64,000 nt of DNA from Corticibacter populi. Lineage in GTDB: Bacteria; Pseudomonadota; Gammaproteobacteria; Burkholderiales; Burkholderiaceae_C. How positions within the stretch are numbered: position 1 is the first letter of the stretch; the number at the start of each line of letters is the position of its first letter. Positions 28,094 to 38,071 of the stretch are shown here, in pieces. The stretch is taken from positions 186,001 to 250,000 of the forward strand of contig NZ_SGWR01000005.1 of NCBI RefSeq assembly GCF_004217315.1. The letters run 5' to 3'. Made by a program: the position numbers and the translations under genes. Under the pieces are notes generated by a model, which did not search any database, was not told the DNA's origin, and saw only the letters and a list, made by a program, of their open reading frames with translations.

Positions 28094-28728
28094 AGAAGCG
28101 CGATGAAAAAATCGAGAGTATCTGTCATTGTCTGTTCCGTCGCGCGCTGCGGCTCGCCCCATTCAGGGAAGTGACCGTCTACGGACATGCGCGCCAGCCC
28201 ATAGACCAAAGCACGCGCCGCGATTTTCGCTAGTCCTTGGCTCCGTAAGTCCATGTGGTCCTTGAAGGCTTCAGCTAGCAGCTGCTCCATCACTTCGCGG
28301 ATCGCAGCATTGCTGCGTGTCAACGTTTCGGAACTTTCATAGTCGATCAACGGGCGCTCGCTGACAACGCGAAAGTGTGTCGGGTGCGCACTTGCCCAGC
28401 CCAGGTAAGCATGTCCAATGGCTGCGAGACGTACCAGTGGCGGCTGCTTTTCGACAGTTCGCAAGGCGCCTTGCACCTGCGTACGCAGATGCTCAGCCGC
28501 CTGCTCGGCGACTGCGGTGAGCAGCGCTGTGCGCGTAGCGAAATGACGGAAAGGCGCCCCTGGCGACACGCCTGCACGCTTGGCGGCTTCGCGCACGCTG
28601 AGCTTATCCACTCCCTGCTCCTCGATCAGCTGTACGGCAGCCTCAATCAAAGCTTCGCGTAAATGCCCATGGTGGTAGTTCTTGCGCGTGGACTGAGCGC
28701 GTGGTTTGAGTGGAGGAGAGTGGGGCAT
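28072..28728 (-). CDS. TetR family transcriptional regulator
   Basis: 218 residues from the ATG at 28728; an upstream ATG at 28767 is possible but would place an operator half-site inside the gene. The N-terminal helix-turn-helix (about 20-65) includes YHHGHLREALIEAAVQLIEEQG and LSVREAAKRAGVSPGAPFRHF, a branch with a TetR_C_33-like ligand domain after residue 80. It is divergent from a small secreted-protein gene with a near-perfect palindrome between them. Lower GC than the surrounding genes. Its 3' end overlaps the relaxase relic. Confidence 0.88.
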   Translation of the reverse strand: MPHSPPLKPRAQSTRKNYHHGHLREALIEAAVQLIEEQGVDKLSVREAAKRAGVSPGAPFRHFATRTALLTAVAEQAAEHLRTQVQGALRTVEKQPPLVRLAAIGHAYLGWASAHPTHFRVVSERPLIDYESSETLTRSNAAIREVMEQLLAEAFKDHMDLRSQGLAKIAARALVYGLARMSVDGHFPEWGEPQRATEQTMTDTLDFFIALLAIPTTR

Positions 28729-28789
28729 GCCTGGAGAGGGCTCATGGGAAATGTAATCACCGATCATTTCAGTGTAAGCTGCCCATGCG

Positions 28790-28808
28790 ATGTATTCATT
28801 GATTACAT
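28790..28808. promoter_or_regulatory. Palindrome, candidate TetR operator
   Basis: ATGTATTCATTGATTACAT is a 19-base palindrome with one mismatched pair. A further ATGTAATCA half-site lies at 28751-28759, closer to the TetR start. It sits between the divergent TetR and secreted-protein genes, 36 bases before the latter. Confidence 0.6.
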
Positions 28809-28844
28809 TGCATGGGTCATCAACAAATTTTTCTGGAGTTCGTC

Positions 28845-29321
28845 ATGCGTTTCAGCTCTTCTTTCCTAAAAGCGGCGTTTCGGGCCAGCGTGGCCTCGCT
28901 TTGTGTCAACCTTGCCGGACCTGTTACGGCGCAGACTGAGCCGGCTACGCTGAAGATTGTTTGGCCGCCCTCGGGCGCCACCGTACCCCTGAACGCGGAT
29001 GGAGAGCGTGCCATCGGCGTGCTGGTGGAAAGCAATTTCAAGCTGCTGGCTGCTGGCCAGTGTGGCAGCGACAAGCGTTGCGGGCACGTCCATATGAAAA
29101 TCGACCCACAAGGGGACAGTTGCAATCTACCGGGCCGCCCCTACAACAGCATGAATAGCGACTTCGGCGGACCGCTAATCAAGGCCAACTTTGGCGCTTG
29201 CGCCGTGCCAACAGGCGAGCATGTGATCGGCGTGCTATTGGCCGACGACCACCACCAGCCCGTGCTGATCGATGGCAAACCCGTGACAGCTCTCGTGCAA
29301 GTTCGAACCACTATGCCTTGA
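28845..29321 (+). CDS. Small secreted protein of unknown function
   Basis: 158 residues from the ATG at 28845, which follows a GGAG site. An N-terminal signal peptide (SSFLKAAFRASVASLCVNLAG, cleavage near VTA/QTE) predicts export. The mature part is beta-rich, with four Cys at positions suited to two disulfides: CGSDKRCGHVHMKID, DSCNLPG and FGACAVP. GEHVIGVLLADDHHQPV near the C-terminus resembles the extracellular beta-sandwich of DUF4399-like or superoxide dismutase-like small domains, but I do not claim a family. It is divergent from a TetR regulator. Its TGA is the first part of repeat copy D. Confidence 0.75.
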   Translation: MRFSSSFLKAAFRASVASLCVNLAGPVTAQTEPATLKIVWPPSGATVPLNADGERAIGVLVESNFKLLAAGQCGSDKRCGHVHMKIDPQGDSCNLPGRPYNSMNSDFGGPLIKANFGACAVPTGEHVIGVLLADDHHQPVLIDGKPVTALVQVRTTMP

Positions 29322-29508
29322 GAATCTGTTCAAAGTCTTGGTATGAGAGCCGTTGTGGTTGAAAGGTTGTGGCTGCAAGGCGCAAAACGCAGCCGGGCTG
29401 GTGGCCCGGCGAGGCTTTGCAACGCCGCAGACGTAGCATTTCAGCCGCAACTCACAGGGCATGGCGTTGCCATGCGGATCCATGCGGAGACTTTGAACAG
29501 GTTCTGAG
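29320..29508. repeat. Terminal-inverted-repeat element, copy D
   Basis: Ends GAGAATCTGTTCAAAGTCT (from 29320) and, in inverse, GAGACTTTGAACAGGTTCTGA (29487-29507). The interior (29370-29440) shares CAAGGCGCAAAACGCAGCC and GTGGCCCGGCGAGG with copy A. The left end begins in the TGA stop of the secreted-protein gene. Confidence 0.8.
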
Positions 29509-29704
29509 CGCGTGAAGCAACCTATCGAATGGTGGGGTTGCGGTAAGACGGCAATCTTGGGTCTAGCTGCGGTCACTACATCTAGTAGTTGTTCGTTCGC
29601 ACCAGCCGCAGTGCGCAGCCGACGCAGGCGGGCAGACACGCTATCGGGAACACCGCCGAAGTCCTGATGGATTCGTCCAGTGCGATGGCACTCAGACATT
29701 GAGG
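29509..29704. other. Intergenic region, no gene seen
   Basis: About 200 bases of lower-GC sequence between repeat copy D and the MarR promoter. Short frames exist on both strands, with nothing recognisable. Confidence 0.4.
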
Positions 29705-29733
29705 TTGACAGGTAATATGTAGCCAGCTACATT
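29705..29733 (+). promoter_or_regulatory. Promoter with overlapping operator for MarR gene
   Basis: A -35 TTGACA (29705-29710), 17-base spacer and -10 TACATT (29728-29733). The perfect palindrome ATGTAGC-CA-GCTACAT (29717-29732) covers the spacer and -10, so a bound repressor would block polymerase. This is the expected arrangement for autoregulation by the MarR protein encoded 18 bases further on. Confidence 0.75.
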
Positions 29734-29750
29734 TATCGAAAGGAGGACGC

Positions 29751-30278
29751 ATGCCGATGTTCGAGCTTAAAGACTTGCCCAGCTATGACACCTTGGAAGC
29801 CTTCGGGTCGCTCTACGGCAATCCCGACGTGAAGGGGCTTCAGACGTGGCTGATCTGGGCGTCGGCGACTCAGGAAATGCTGGCGGCGTTCGAGGCCAAT
29901 CTGGCGCGTGCCTGCGGCCTGTCGCAGACCCAGTTCTTCGTGCTGTTGCTGCTCAAGCGCAACCCGGACGGATTGAGCGTAGGCGCGCTGGCCGAAGGCG
30001 TGTCGGTGACTTCGCAGACCATGACGCGGGTGATTGACCGCATGGTGGGCGCGGGTCTGTGCAGCCGCGACATTGATCCGGCGGACGCACGGGCACGGCT
30101 GGTGAAGCTTGCGCCGACCGGCGACGACATGCTCGGCAAGGCGCTGCCCAGCCACTATGCCTGGGTGGCAAAGCTGATGCGCCACTTCAACGCCGGAGAA
30201 CGCCAGATGCTCAACCAGCTCATGTTCAAGCTCAACAAGGCCGGGCTGCTGCCTGGCGGAACGAACGAAGCGGGCTGA
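29751..30278 (+). CDS. MarR family transcriptional regulator
   Basis: 175 residues with an excellent AAAGGAGG site before the ATG. The winged helix is at about residues 50-135: LSQTQFFVLLLLKRNPDGLS, VGALAEGVSVTSQTMTRVIDRM and the wing DIDPADARARLVKLAPTG. It controls, by inference, itself and the MFS transporter 47 bases downstream, because its palindromic operator recurs in degenerate form before that gene. The next five genes run in the same direction and end in a molybdenum hydroxylase, so the ligand may be an aromatic or N-heterocyclic compound. Confidence 0.9.
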   Translation: MPMFELKDLPSYDTLEAFGSLYGNPDVKGLQTWLIWASATQEMLAAFEANLARACGLSQTQFFVLLLLKRNPDGLSVGALAEGVSVTSQTMTRVIDRMVGAGLCSRDIDPADARARLVKLAPTGDDMLGKALPSHYAWVAKLMRHFNAGERQMLNQLMFKLNKAGLLPGGTNEAG

Positions 30279-30296
30279 CGTTTTTTTTAAGAATTT

Positions 30297-30312
30297 ATGT
30301 AGCTTGCTGTCT
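30297..30312 (+). promoter_or_regulatory. Second, degenerate MarR operator before the MFS gene
   Basis: ATGTAGC-TT-GCTGTCT repeats the 29717-29732 palindrome with the left half intact and the right half partly preserved. It lies 14 bases before the MFS start, after a run of eight T. Confidence 0.5.
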
Positions 30313-30325
30313 ATTTGGGGACCTC

Positions 30326-31498
30326 ATGCAATCTCAGTACCTGCCGTCTTTCGCCTTGCGTGCCTTGCTGGTGGCCTGCGCATTAGCCGTGGTGTCCCTG
30401 CTGTACCTGCCTTTGCCGATCCTGCCGCAACTGGCGCAGGCCCACGGCCTTGGCGCTGCGGCAACGGGCATCATCAGCGTCTTCGGACTGGCCTATGCCT
30501 CGGGCTTCCTGGTTTTCGGCCCGCTGTCCGATCGGCTGGGCCGCCGTCGCGTCATGGTGTACGGATTGACGGCACTGGCCCTGGTCACTGCGCTGCTGGC
30601 CGCAGCCAAGTCGGCGCCGCTACTGTTGGCCGGCCGCGCCGTGCAGGGGCTGGCTGCTGCCGCTTTTCCGCCGGTGGTCATCGCCTACCTCGCCGAGCGC
30701 GGCACGCCGCGCCAGCGGGTGTGGAGCGTCGCGTGGTTGAGCACGGCATTCTTGTCGGCCGGGCTGCTCGGGCAAGTCTATGGCGCGTCGGTCGCGGGGC
30801 GATGGGGGATGGGCGCGGCGCCGCTGCCGCTGGCCGCCGTCTTTGCCCTGACCGCCTGCTGGCTCTGGTGCACGCCGGCCGATCCGGCTCGCGCTGCCAA
30901 TGCCCCATTGTCGAGTGGATACCGCCAGTTTGGCCGGCTGCTGGCCGATCCGCAACTGCGCCGCGTCTATGCTCCGGCGCTACTGCTGCTGATGTGCTTC
31001 GTCGCGTTCTACCTCGTACTGGACGCGCGGCTCGGGCCGGCGCTGCAAGCGCGGGGCATCTCTGCCTTGGCCGCACGGGAACTGGCCTTGCCGGGGTTTC
31101 TGGCGCCGCTGGCCGTGGCTGCCGTGATGCCACGCTGGGGCGCCGAGCGCGTCGTCATGGTCGGGCTGACCATTGCCACCGTTGGGCTCGGCCTATGCGC
31201 CTGGGCCGGCGGCGCGCACTTGTATGGGCTGCTTGCCGCCAGCGTGATGTTCGTCGCTGGCATCGGTATCAGCGTGCCGGGCTTGATCGCGCGGGTGGCC
31301 GGCATGGCGGAAGCGCCGCTGCGCGGTCTGGCCGTGGCGTTCTACACCTTCGTGCTGTTCGTTGGTGCCAGCCTGGGGCCGTGGCTGGCGCGGCAGACCG
31401 CCGCCTGGCCAGTCGAATACGCCTTCCTGCTGCTGGCTGCGTTGCTGGGCGCTGGGGCCATGTACGCGATTTCGGGGCGGTGCACTCCATCTCCGTGA
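30326..31498 (+). CDS. MFS transporter
   Basis: 390 residues with 12 predicted membrane helices. The MFS loop 2-3 motif is GPLSDRLGRRRVMVYG, with a second GRAVQGLAAAAFPPVVIAYL in helix 4-5, as in drug/H+ antiporters of the YnfM or Bcr type. It probably exports a toxic or aromatic compound across the inner membrane. The gene follows the MarR regulator and carries a degenerate copy of the MarR operator upstream, so it is likely induced by the same ligand. It is followed after 34 bases by a secreted-protein gene. Confidence 0.88.
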   Translation: MQSQYLPSFALRALLVACALAVVSLLYLPLPILPQLAQAHGLGAAATGIISVFGLAYASGFLVFGPLSDRLGRRRVMVYGLTALALVTALLAAAKSAPLLLAGRAVQGLAAAAFPPVVIAYLAERGTPRQRVWSVAWLSTAFLSAGLLGQVYGASVAGRWGMGAAPLPLAAVFALTACWLWCTPADPARAANAPLSSGYRQFGRLLADPQLRRVYAPALLLLMCFVAFYLVLDARLGPALQARGISALAARELALPGFLAPLAVAAVMPRWGAERVVMVGLTIATVGLGLCAWAGGAHLYGLLAASVMFVAGIGISVPGLIARVAGMAEAPLRGLAVAFYTFVLFVGASLGPWLARQTAAWPVEYAFLLLAALLGAGAMYAISGRCTPSP

Positions 31499-31532
31499 AT
31501 CCTCTTTTTCTTTGCCCGAAAGGACTTTCGCC

Positions 31533-32213
31533 ATGAAATCCGAGCCATCCGCCATCGCCCTGTTATCGGCCGTCATCGCTGCCACCGCGGCACTGCCAGT
31601 CACTGCACAAAGCACTTCCCAGGATCCGGACACCATGACCCGCGCCGCCGCCGCAGACGCCATTGCCGTTTTGATTCCAGCCATGCATCGCGAGGTCGGC
31701 CACCGCGCGGTGTCCGTCGATGGCGAGACGGTCAGGCTCACCCGCCACGAACGCCGCGATGGCCGCAACGCGGGCCTGGAAGGCGAGCATTTCAGCACCG
31801 TGGTGGCGGCCGATGGCACGCTCAAGGGCTTCGCCAACATCGCGCTGGACCTGGCCGGCAAGCCGCTGCCTTCACGCGAGCGCACCGAGGCCGTGGCGCG
31901 CGACTTCCTGAAAACCTACGCCCCTGATCTGCTGCCGCGCATGGAGATTCATTGGATCGACGCCCACGATGAACCCATTCGCGTGCAACGCGACAGCCGC
32001 ACCGAAACGGTGACGCTGACCGGCATGAAGGTCAAGGCGCGCAACCTGGCCGATGGCCGCTGGTTCTGGGTCATCGTCGGCGCCGATGAACGGCCGATGG
32101 TGTTTGAGCGCGACATCGTGTGGATCACATTCCCCGGCCGCCGCAAGACCGAGAAGTGGCTGCACGATGCCTGGCTCAAGGAGCACGGGCACGCCATCGG
32201 CAAGAGTGCGTGA
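31533..32213 (+). CDS. Exported protein of unknown function
   Basis: 226 residues from the ATG at 31533 (AAGGAC site). The signal peptide is MKSEPSAIALLSAVIAATAALPVTAQ. The mature protein is charged, with two repeated-looking strands (GETVRLTRHERRDGRN and SRTETVTLTGMKVKARN) and a C-terminal WITFPGRRKTEKWLHDAWLKEHG. No family recognised. It sits between the MFS gene and an SMP-30-like gene in a same-strand run with gaps under 50 bases, so it probably acts in the periplasm in the same pathway. Confidence 0.75.
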   Translation: MKSEPSAIALLSAVIAATAALPVTAQSTSQDPDTMTRAAAADAIAVLIPAMHREVGHRAVSVDGETVRLTRHERRDGRNAGLEGEHFSTVVAADGTLKGFANIALDLAGKPLPSRERTEAVARDFLKTYAPDLLPRMEIHWIDAHDEPIRVQRDSRTETVTLTGMKVKARNLADGRWFWVIVGADERPMVFERDIVWITFPGRRKTEKWLHDAWLKEHGHAIGKSA

Positions 32214-32252
32214 ATGTCTGGACAACGTTGATTTGAACAAAGGAGTGTCGTC

Positions 32253-33152
32253 ATGTCTTTCCTGCATCCAAACCTGAAAATCTGGCTGGCGTCGACCTTG
32301 CTGGCGCCGGCCGTGGCCCTGGCCGCCGAGCGCATCACCGTCGAGAACGCGGGCCTGGCCGCGCCGGAATCGGTGGTTCACGATACGGTGGACGACGTTT
32401 ACTACGTCTCCAACATGAATGGCGGTATCGCCGACAAGGACGGCAACGGTTTCATCAGCCGCATTGCACCGGACGGCAAAGTGCTGGCACTGAAATGGGC
32501 CGATGGCGCAGCCGCGGGCACTACGCTGCATGCGCCCAAGGGCCTCACGATCGCGGGCCGCACCCTGTACGCGGCCGACATCGACACCGTGCGCCTGTTC
32601 GACCTGGCGACGGGAAAACCGCAGGGCGATATTCCGATCCCCGGCGCGACCTTCCTCAACGGCCTGGCGGCGTTGCCTTCAGGGGAGGTGGTCGGGACGG
32701 AAAGCGCCCTGCTGGTGGAAGGCACCACCGTCACGCCGACCGGCAAGGATTTCATCTACCGCATCGGCACCGACCGGCGTGTTGCCATCGTGGCGCAGTC
32801 TCCCCAACTCAACCAGCCCAATGGCATTGCCGCGCTGCCTTCGGGCCACTTCCTCGTCTCCACGCGCGGCGCGGCCGAGGTCTATGAACTCACGCACCAA
32901 GGCGAGAAGCGCAACGTCCGCACGCTGCCCGGCAAGATCGTCGATGGCGTCGGCCTGGCGCCGGACGGCCGTGTTTTCGCCTCGTCCTGGGAAACCGCCG
33001 AAGTCTATGCAGTGACACCGGACGGCCAGGTGTCGAGTCCCTTTGGCAAGCTCGCCGCGCCGGCGGCGGACTTCCATTTCGATGTCAAGCGCAACCGCAT
33101 CCTTCTGCCGCTGCTGCGTGCCGACAGTCTGGTGCTGGCGCCCATCCCCTGA
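32253..33152 (+). CDS. Exported SMP-30/gluconolactonase-like beta-propeller protein
   Basis: 299 residues. The ATG at 32253 has an AAAGGAG site and begins a signal peptide ending ALA/AERITV. The rest is a six-bladed propeller pattern: APESVVHDTVDDVYYVSNMNGGI, HAPKGLTIAGRTLYAADI, GATFLNGLAALPSGEVVGT and QPNGIAALPSGHFLVST. The NG of QPNG and the D of DGVGLAPDG correspond to metal-binding positions in SMP-30 lactonases, but the full ligand set cannot be confirmed by eye. It could hydrolyse a lactone or be a structural propeller. It lies 31 bases before the molybdenum hydroxylase genes. Confidence 0.82.
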   Translation: MSFLHPNLKIWLASTLLAPAVALAAERITVENAGLAAPESVVHDTVDDVYYVSNMNGGIADKDGNGFISRIAPDGKVLALKWADGAAAGTTLHAPKGLTIAGRTLYAADIDTVRLFDLATGKPQGDIPIPGATFLNGLAALPSGEVVGTESALLVEGTTVTPTGKDFIYRIGTDRRVAIVAQSPQLNQPNGIAALPSGHFLVSTRGAAEVYELTHQGEKRNVRTLPGKIVDGVGLAPDGRVFASSWETAEVYAVTPDGQVSSPFGKLAAPAADFHFDVKRNRILLPLLRADSLVLAPIP

Positions 33153-33183
33153 TTCCAAGGGTTATCAGAAGGAGGTACGCACC

Positions 33184-33648
33184 ATGCCGACCCGCATTCA
33201 CGTCAATGGCCGCGAGGCCGTCGTCGATGCGGCGCTCGATACGCCGCTGCTCTACGTGCTGCGCAACGACCTGCAACTCAACGGCGCCAAGTACGGCTGC
33301 GGCGCGGCTCAGTGCGGCGCCTGCAAGATCATCCTCGATGGCCGCGACGTTCCATCCTGCGTAGTGCCGCTGTCGGCCGCCGTTGGCCTGCGCATCGAAA
33401 CGGTCGAAGGGCTGGCCAGGAATGGCCGGTTGCACCCGGTGCAGCAGGCATTCATCGACGAACAGGCCGCGCAGTGCGGCTACTGCACGGCAGGCATGGT
33501 GATCGCCGCCAAGGCATTGCTCGACCGCAGCCCGCGGCCCGACGAAGGCGACATCCGCGAGGCGATGGCCGCACACCTGTGCCGTTGCGGCACCTATCAC
33601 CGCATCATCCGTGCCGTGCAGCGCGCTGCGGCAAGGATGACGCCATGA
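33184..33648 (+). CDS. Molybdenum hydroxylase [2Fe-2S] subunit, isoquinoline 1-oxidoreductase alpha-like
   Basis: 154 residues, the usual small subunit. Two [2Fe-2S] clusters are evident: the plant-type cluster at about residues 38-59 (YGCGAAQCGACKIILDG to DVPSC) and the helical-domain cluster (QCGYCTAGM and HLCRCGTYHRI). It passes electrons from the molybdopterin subunit. The start at 33184 follows AGGAGG. It overlaps the next gene by four bases (ATGA). No cytochrome c or FAD subunit is encoded here, so the electron acceptor must come from elsewhere. Confidence 0.93.
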   Translation: MPTRIHVNGREAVVDAALDTPLLYVLRNDLQLNGAKYGCGAAQCGACKIILDGRDVPSCVVPLSAAVGLRIETVEGLARNGRLHPVQQAFIDEQAAQCGYCTAGMVIAAKALLDRSPRPDEGDIREAMAAHLCRCGTYHRIIRAVQRAAARMTP

Positions 33649-35789
33649 GCGCCAGCCGGTCGCGCCGCGCATTTCTAAGCAGCACCGGTGCGCTGGTCGT
33701 GCTTATCCTGGCGCCGGCCTGCCGTCGCACGGACGGCGCGCAAGCCATGCCGTCGCAGGCCCTCAATGACCGTATCGAAGTGAACGGCGACGGCACGGTA
33801 CGGCTGCATCTTGGCCGCATTGAGATGGGCCAGGGGCTCTACGCCGCCGTGATTCAGCTTGCGGCCGAGGAACTCGACCTGGATATGGCTCGCATCCAGG
33901 TGGCACCCGTCGATACCGCCAGCGCGCCCGACGAGGGTTTCACCGATTCCAGTGCGTCGATGCGCGGCGCCGGTATGGCCGTTCGCCGCGCCGCTGCCGA
34001 CGCGCGGGCCGTGCTGCTGGCATTGGCAGCGCAGCGATGGCGCGTACCCGCTGCCAGCCTGCGCGTTGAGGATGGCACGGTGCGAACCGAAGATGGCCGC
34101 AATACCGACTATTGGCAGTTGCTGGCCGGCGTCCGGACATTGCCGTCAGCACACGGCACACTCAAGCGTCCAAACGAGTACCGTCTGCTGGGCCGCCCGG
34201 CTCCGCGTCCTGATCTTCCGGCCAAGGTAAGGGGGGCGCCCGCCTTTGTGCAGGATCTTCGCCTGTCCGGCATGCTGCATGCGCGCGTACTGCGCCCACC
34301 CAGCCCCGGTGCCGTATTGCGCCGTGCCGATCTGGCTGCGGCACAAGCATGTCCGGGCGTGCAGCAGGTATTGCGCAATGGCAGTTTCCTGGCAGTGGTG
34401 GCGCAGCGCGAGGAACAGGCCATCGCCGCGTTGGAAACGCTGCGCGCCTCGTGCGTATGGAGCGAACCGGCGAGCTTGCCCGAACCGCAGGACTTGTACG
34501 CCTATCTGCGCCGGGAAGCCGGCCTGCCCGAACCCAAACCCGAATCCAGGCACTTGTCCCGAGAGCGGCGGCTCACGGCGACTTACGAAGTGCCGTACCG
34601 TATGCACGGCTCGATCGGGCCAAGCTGCGCGGTGGCGCAGTTCAACCAGGGACAGCTTACCGTCTGGACGCATGCCCAGGGTGTTTTTCCGCTGCGCTCA
34701 TCTCTGGCTGGACTCGTGGATTTGCCTGCGCGCGCCATTCGCTGCATTCATCTCGAAGGCTCCGGATGCTATGGCCACAATGGCGCTGACGATGCAGCCG
34801 CCGACGCCGCCTTGATCGCACGTGCTCTGCCGGGCGTGCCGGTGCGCGTTCAGTGGTCACGAGAAGACGAACACCGCTGGGAGCCCTATGGCCCGGCGAT
34901 GGTGATGCGCCTGGAAGGCTCGGTCGATGAGCTTGGACGCATCGCTCAATGGCGGCATGTGGTTGCCAGCCCCACACATTCGTCCCGCCCTGGTGGCGCA
35001 CAGCGCCTGCTGGCAGCCCGGCATCTCGATCCGCCGATCGCGCCGGGGTTTCTCGACAGCCTGACGACCTGGGCTGGCGGCGGAAGTTACAACGCACAGC
35101 CCTACTATCGCGTTCCGGCCATGGTGGACAACCGTTTCGTGCGCCGGGCGCCGCTGCGTTCCTCGGCGCTGCGCAGCCTGGGCGCTTACGCCAACGTGTT
35201 CGCCATCGAGAGCTTCATGGACGAACTGGCGGCACTGGCAAGCGTCGATCCCGTCGCGTTTCGCCTCGCGCACTTGGACGATCCGAGAGCCACGAGCGTA
35301 CTGCGGCTGGCCGCCCAACGTTTCGGCTGGCGCGCAGACAGATCGCCAGCAGTGGGGCAAGGGGTCGGGTTTGCCCGTCTCAACGGATACGGCGCCTATG
35401 TCGCGGTCTGTGTTCAAGCCGTGCATAACGAGAGGGAACAGCCGCGCATCACCCGCATGGTGGCCGCTGTTGACTGCGGCGAACTCGTCAATCCCGATTC
35501 GGTACGCAATCAGATCGAAGGCGGTCTGGTACAGGCCGCAAGCTGGACGTTGTATGAGCAGGTCGGGTTCGATCAGACCCGCATTACCAGCACCGACTGG
35601 AGCAGTTATCCCATCCTGCGATTCGGGGACTCGCCGCAGGTAGAAGTTCACCTGATCGACCAGCCAGGCCAAGCCTATCTCGGCCTTGGGGAAGCCGCGC
35701 AAGGCCCGGGTGGCGCAGCGGTGGCCAACGCCGTCGCAATGCTGCGTGGTTATCGCACCAGGACATTGCCACTGGTGCGGTCGCCATGA
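33645..35789 (+). CDS. Molybdenum hydroxylase large subunit, isoquinoline 1-oxidoreductase beta-like
   Basis: 714 residues. A twin-arginine signal (SRSRRAFLSSTGALVVLIL) predicts folded export with its cofactor to the periplasm, as in IorB-type enzymes. Motifs of the molybdopterin-binding family include GRIEMGQGLYAAVIQLAAEE, GFTDSSASMRGAG, RVQWSREDEHRWEPYGP and near the C-terminus YLGLGEAAQGPGGAAVANAV, where the Glu is the catalytic base. The enzyme hydroxylates an aldehyde or N-heteroaromatic ring; the substrate is not evident. The subunit is at the end of a MarR-controlled run of genes, and no XdhC-type maturation factor is seen nearby. Confidence 0.9.
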   Translation: MSASRSRRAFLSSTGALVVLILAPACRRTDGAQAMPSQALNDRIEVNGDGTVRLHLGRIEMGQGLYAAVIQLAAEELDLDMARIQVAPVDTASAPDEGFTDSSASMRGAGMAVRRAAADARAVLLALAAQRWRVPAASLRVEDGTVRTEDGRNTDYWQLLAGVRTLPSAHGTLKRPNEYRLLGRPAPRPDLPAKVRGAPAFVQDLRLSGMLHARVLRPPSPGAVLRRADLAAAQACPGVQQVLRNGSFLAVVAQREEQAIAALETLRASCVWSEPASLPEPQDLYAYLRREAGLPEPKPESRHLSRERRLTATYEVPYRMHGSIGPSCAVAQFNQGQLTVWTHAQGVFPLRSSLAGLVDLPARAIRCIHLEGSGCYGHNGADDAAADAALIARALPGVPVRVQWSREDEHRWEPYGPAMVMRLEGSVDELGRIAQWRHVVASPTHSSRPGGAQRLLAARHLDPPIAPGFLDSLTTWAGGGSYNAQPYYRVPAMVDNRFVRRAPLRSSALRSLGAYANVFAIESFMDELAALASVDPVAFRLAHLDDPRATSVLRLAAQRFGWRADRSPAVGQGVGFARLNGYGAYVAVCVQAVHNEREQPRITRMVAAVDCGELVNPDSVRNQIEGGLVQAASWTLYEQVGFDQTRITSTDWSSYPILRFGDSPQVEVHLIDQPGQAYLGLGEAAQGPGGAAVANAVAMLRGYRTRTLPLVRSP

Positions 35790-35814
35790 AGGGCGGGACA
35801 TCGGGAGATGTGGT

Positions 35815-36376
35815 GTGGAACGGCGTCATTTGCGCTGCTTCCTGGCCGTAGCCGAAGAACGCCACTTCGCTCGCGCCGCCGAGCGGCTGCACATCGAACA
35901 GTCGTCCTTGTCGCGCGCCATCAAGGAACTGGAAGAAGACCTGGGCATGCGGCTATTCATCTGCATCGCGCGCAGCGCCTGCCTGGCGCGCGTCGGGCAA
36001 ATGTTCCTGGGGCACGTCCTGCGCATCTTCATCACCTTGCAGCAGGCCCGCGAGAGCGTCAAAGCAGCTGCGGCCGGTCAGGGCGGCCAATCACATGTTG
36101 CCCATCTCCGATGGCCTCACACCGTCGCGCCCATGCGCTTTCCTGGTGCAGTGCCGCGAGGATGGCCCCGAGGCCGATCCACGAGGCCGATGCGATCCGC
36201 TGGTGGTGTCCGTGCCCTTGCGCCATCTTCTCCTGCTGACTCACAAGCGTGTCCCGCCGGAGGAAGTGTCGCGCTATCCGCTGGTGATGTGTGATCCGCG
36301 CATCTGCAAGGGCTACTGCTGCGAAATCGCGCGCGTACTTCGCACCGTGGATGAAATGAAAAAGGCCGCGTCGTGA
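35815..36376 (+). pseudogene. Frameshifted, 3'-truncated LysR family regulator
   Basis: A GTG at 35815 with a GGGAGA site opens a normal LysR N-terminus (ERRHLRCFLAVAEERHFARA and LSRAIKELEEDLGMRLF). Around 36085-36098 the frame shifts by one base; the sequence continues as ISDGLTPSRPCAFLVQCRED in the new frame, lacks roughly 30 residues of the effector domain compared with related proteins, then resumes at CDPLVVSVPLRHLLLLTHKR and RYPLVMCDPRICKGY. It stops at 36376 within the adk terminator, so about a third of the effector domain is missing. It marks the right end of the accessory region. Confidence 0.8.
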
Positions 36377-36383
36377 CGCGGCC
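36355..36383 (-). terminator. Rho-independent terminator of adk
   Basis: A 9-bp GC-rich stem GGCCGCGTC / GACGCGGCC (36364-36383), followed on the minus strand by TTTTTC. It lies 25 bases after the adk stop. Confidence 0.85.
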
Positions 36384-36408
36384 ATGGAGACGTGGCGATG
36401 CCAGTGGC

Positions 36409-38067
<1,659 letters not shown>

Positions 38068-38071
<4 letters not shown>

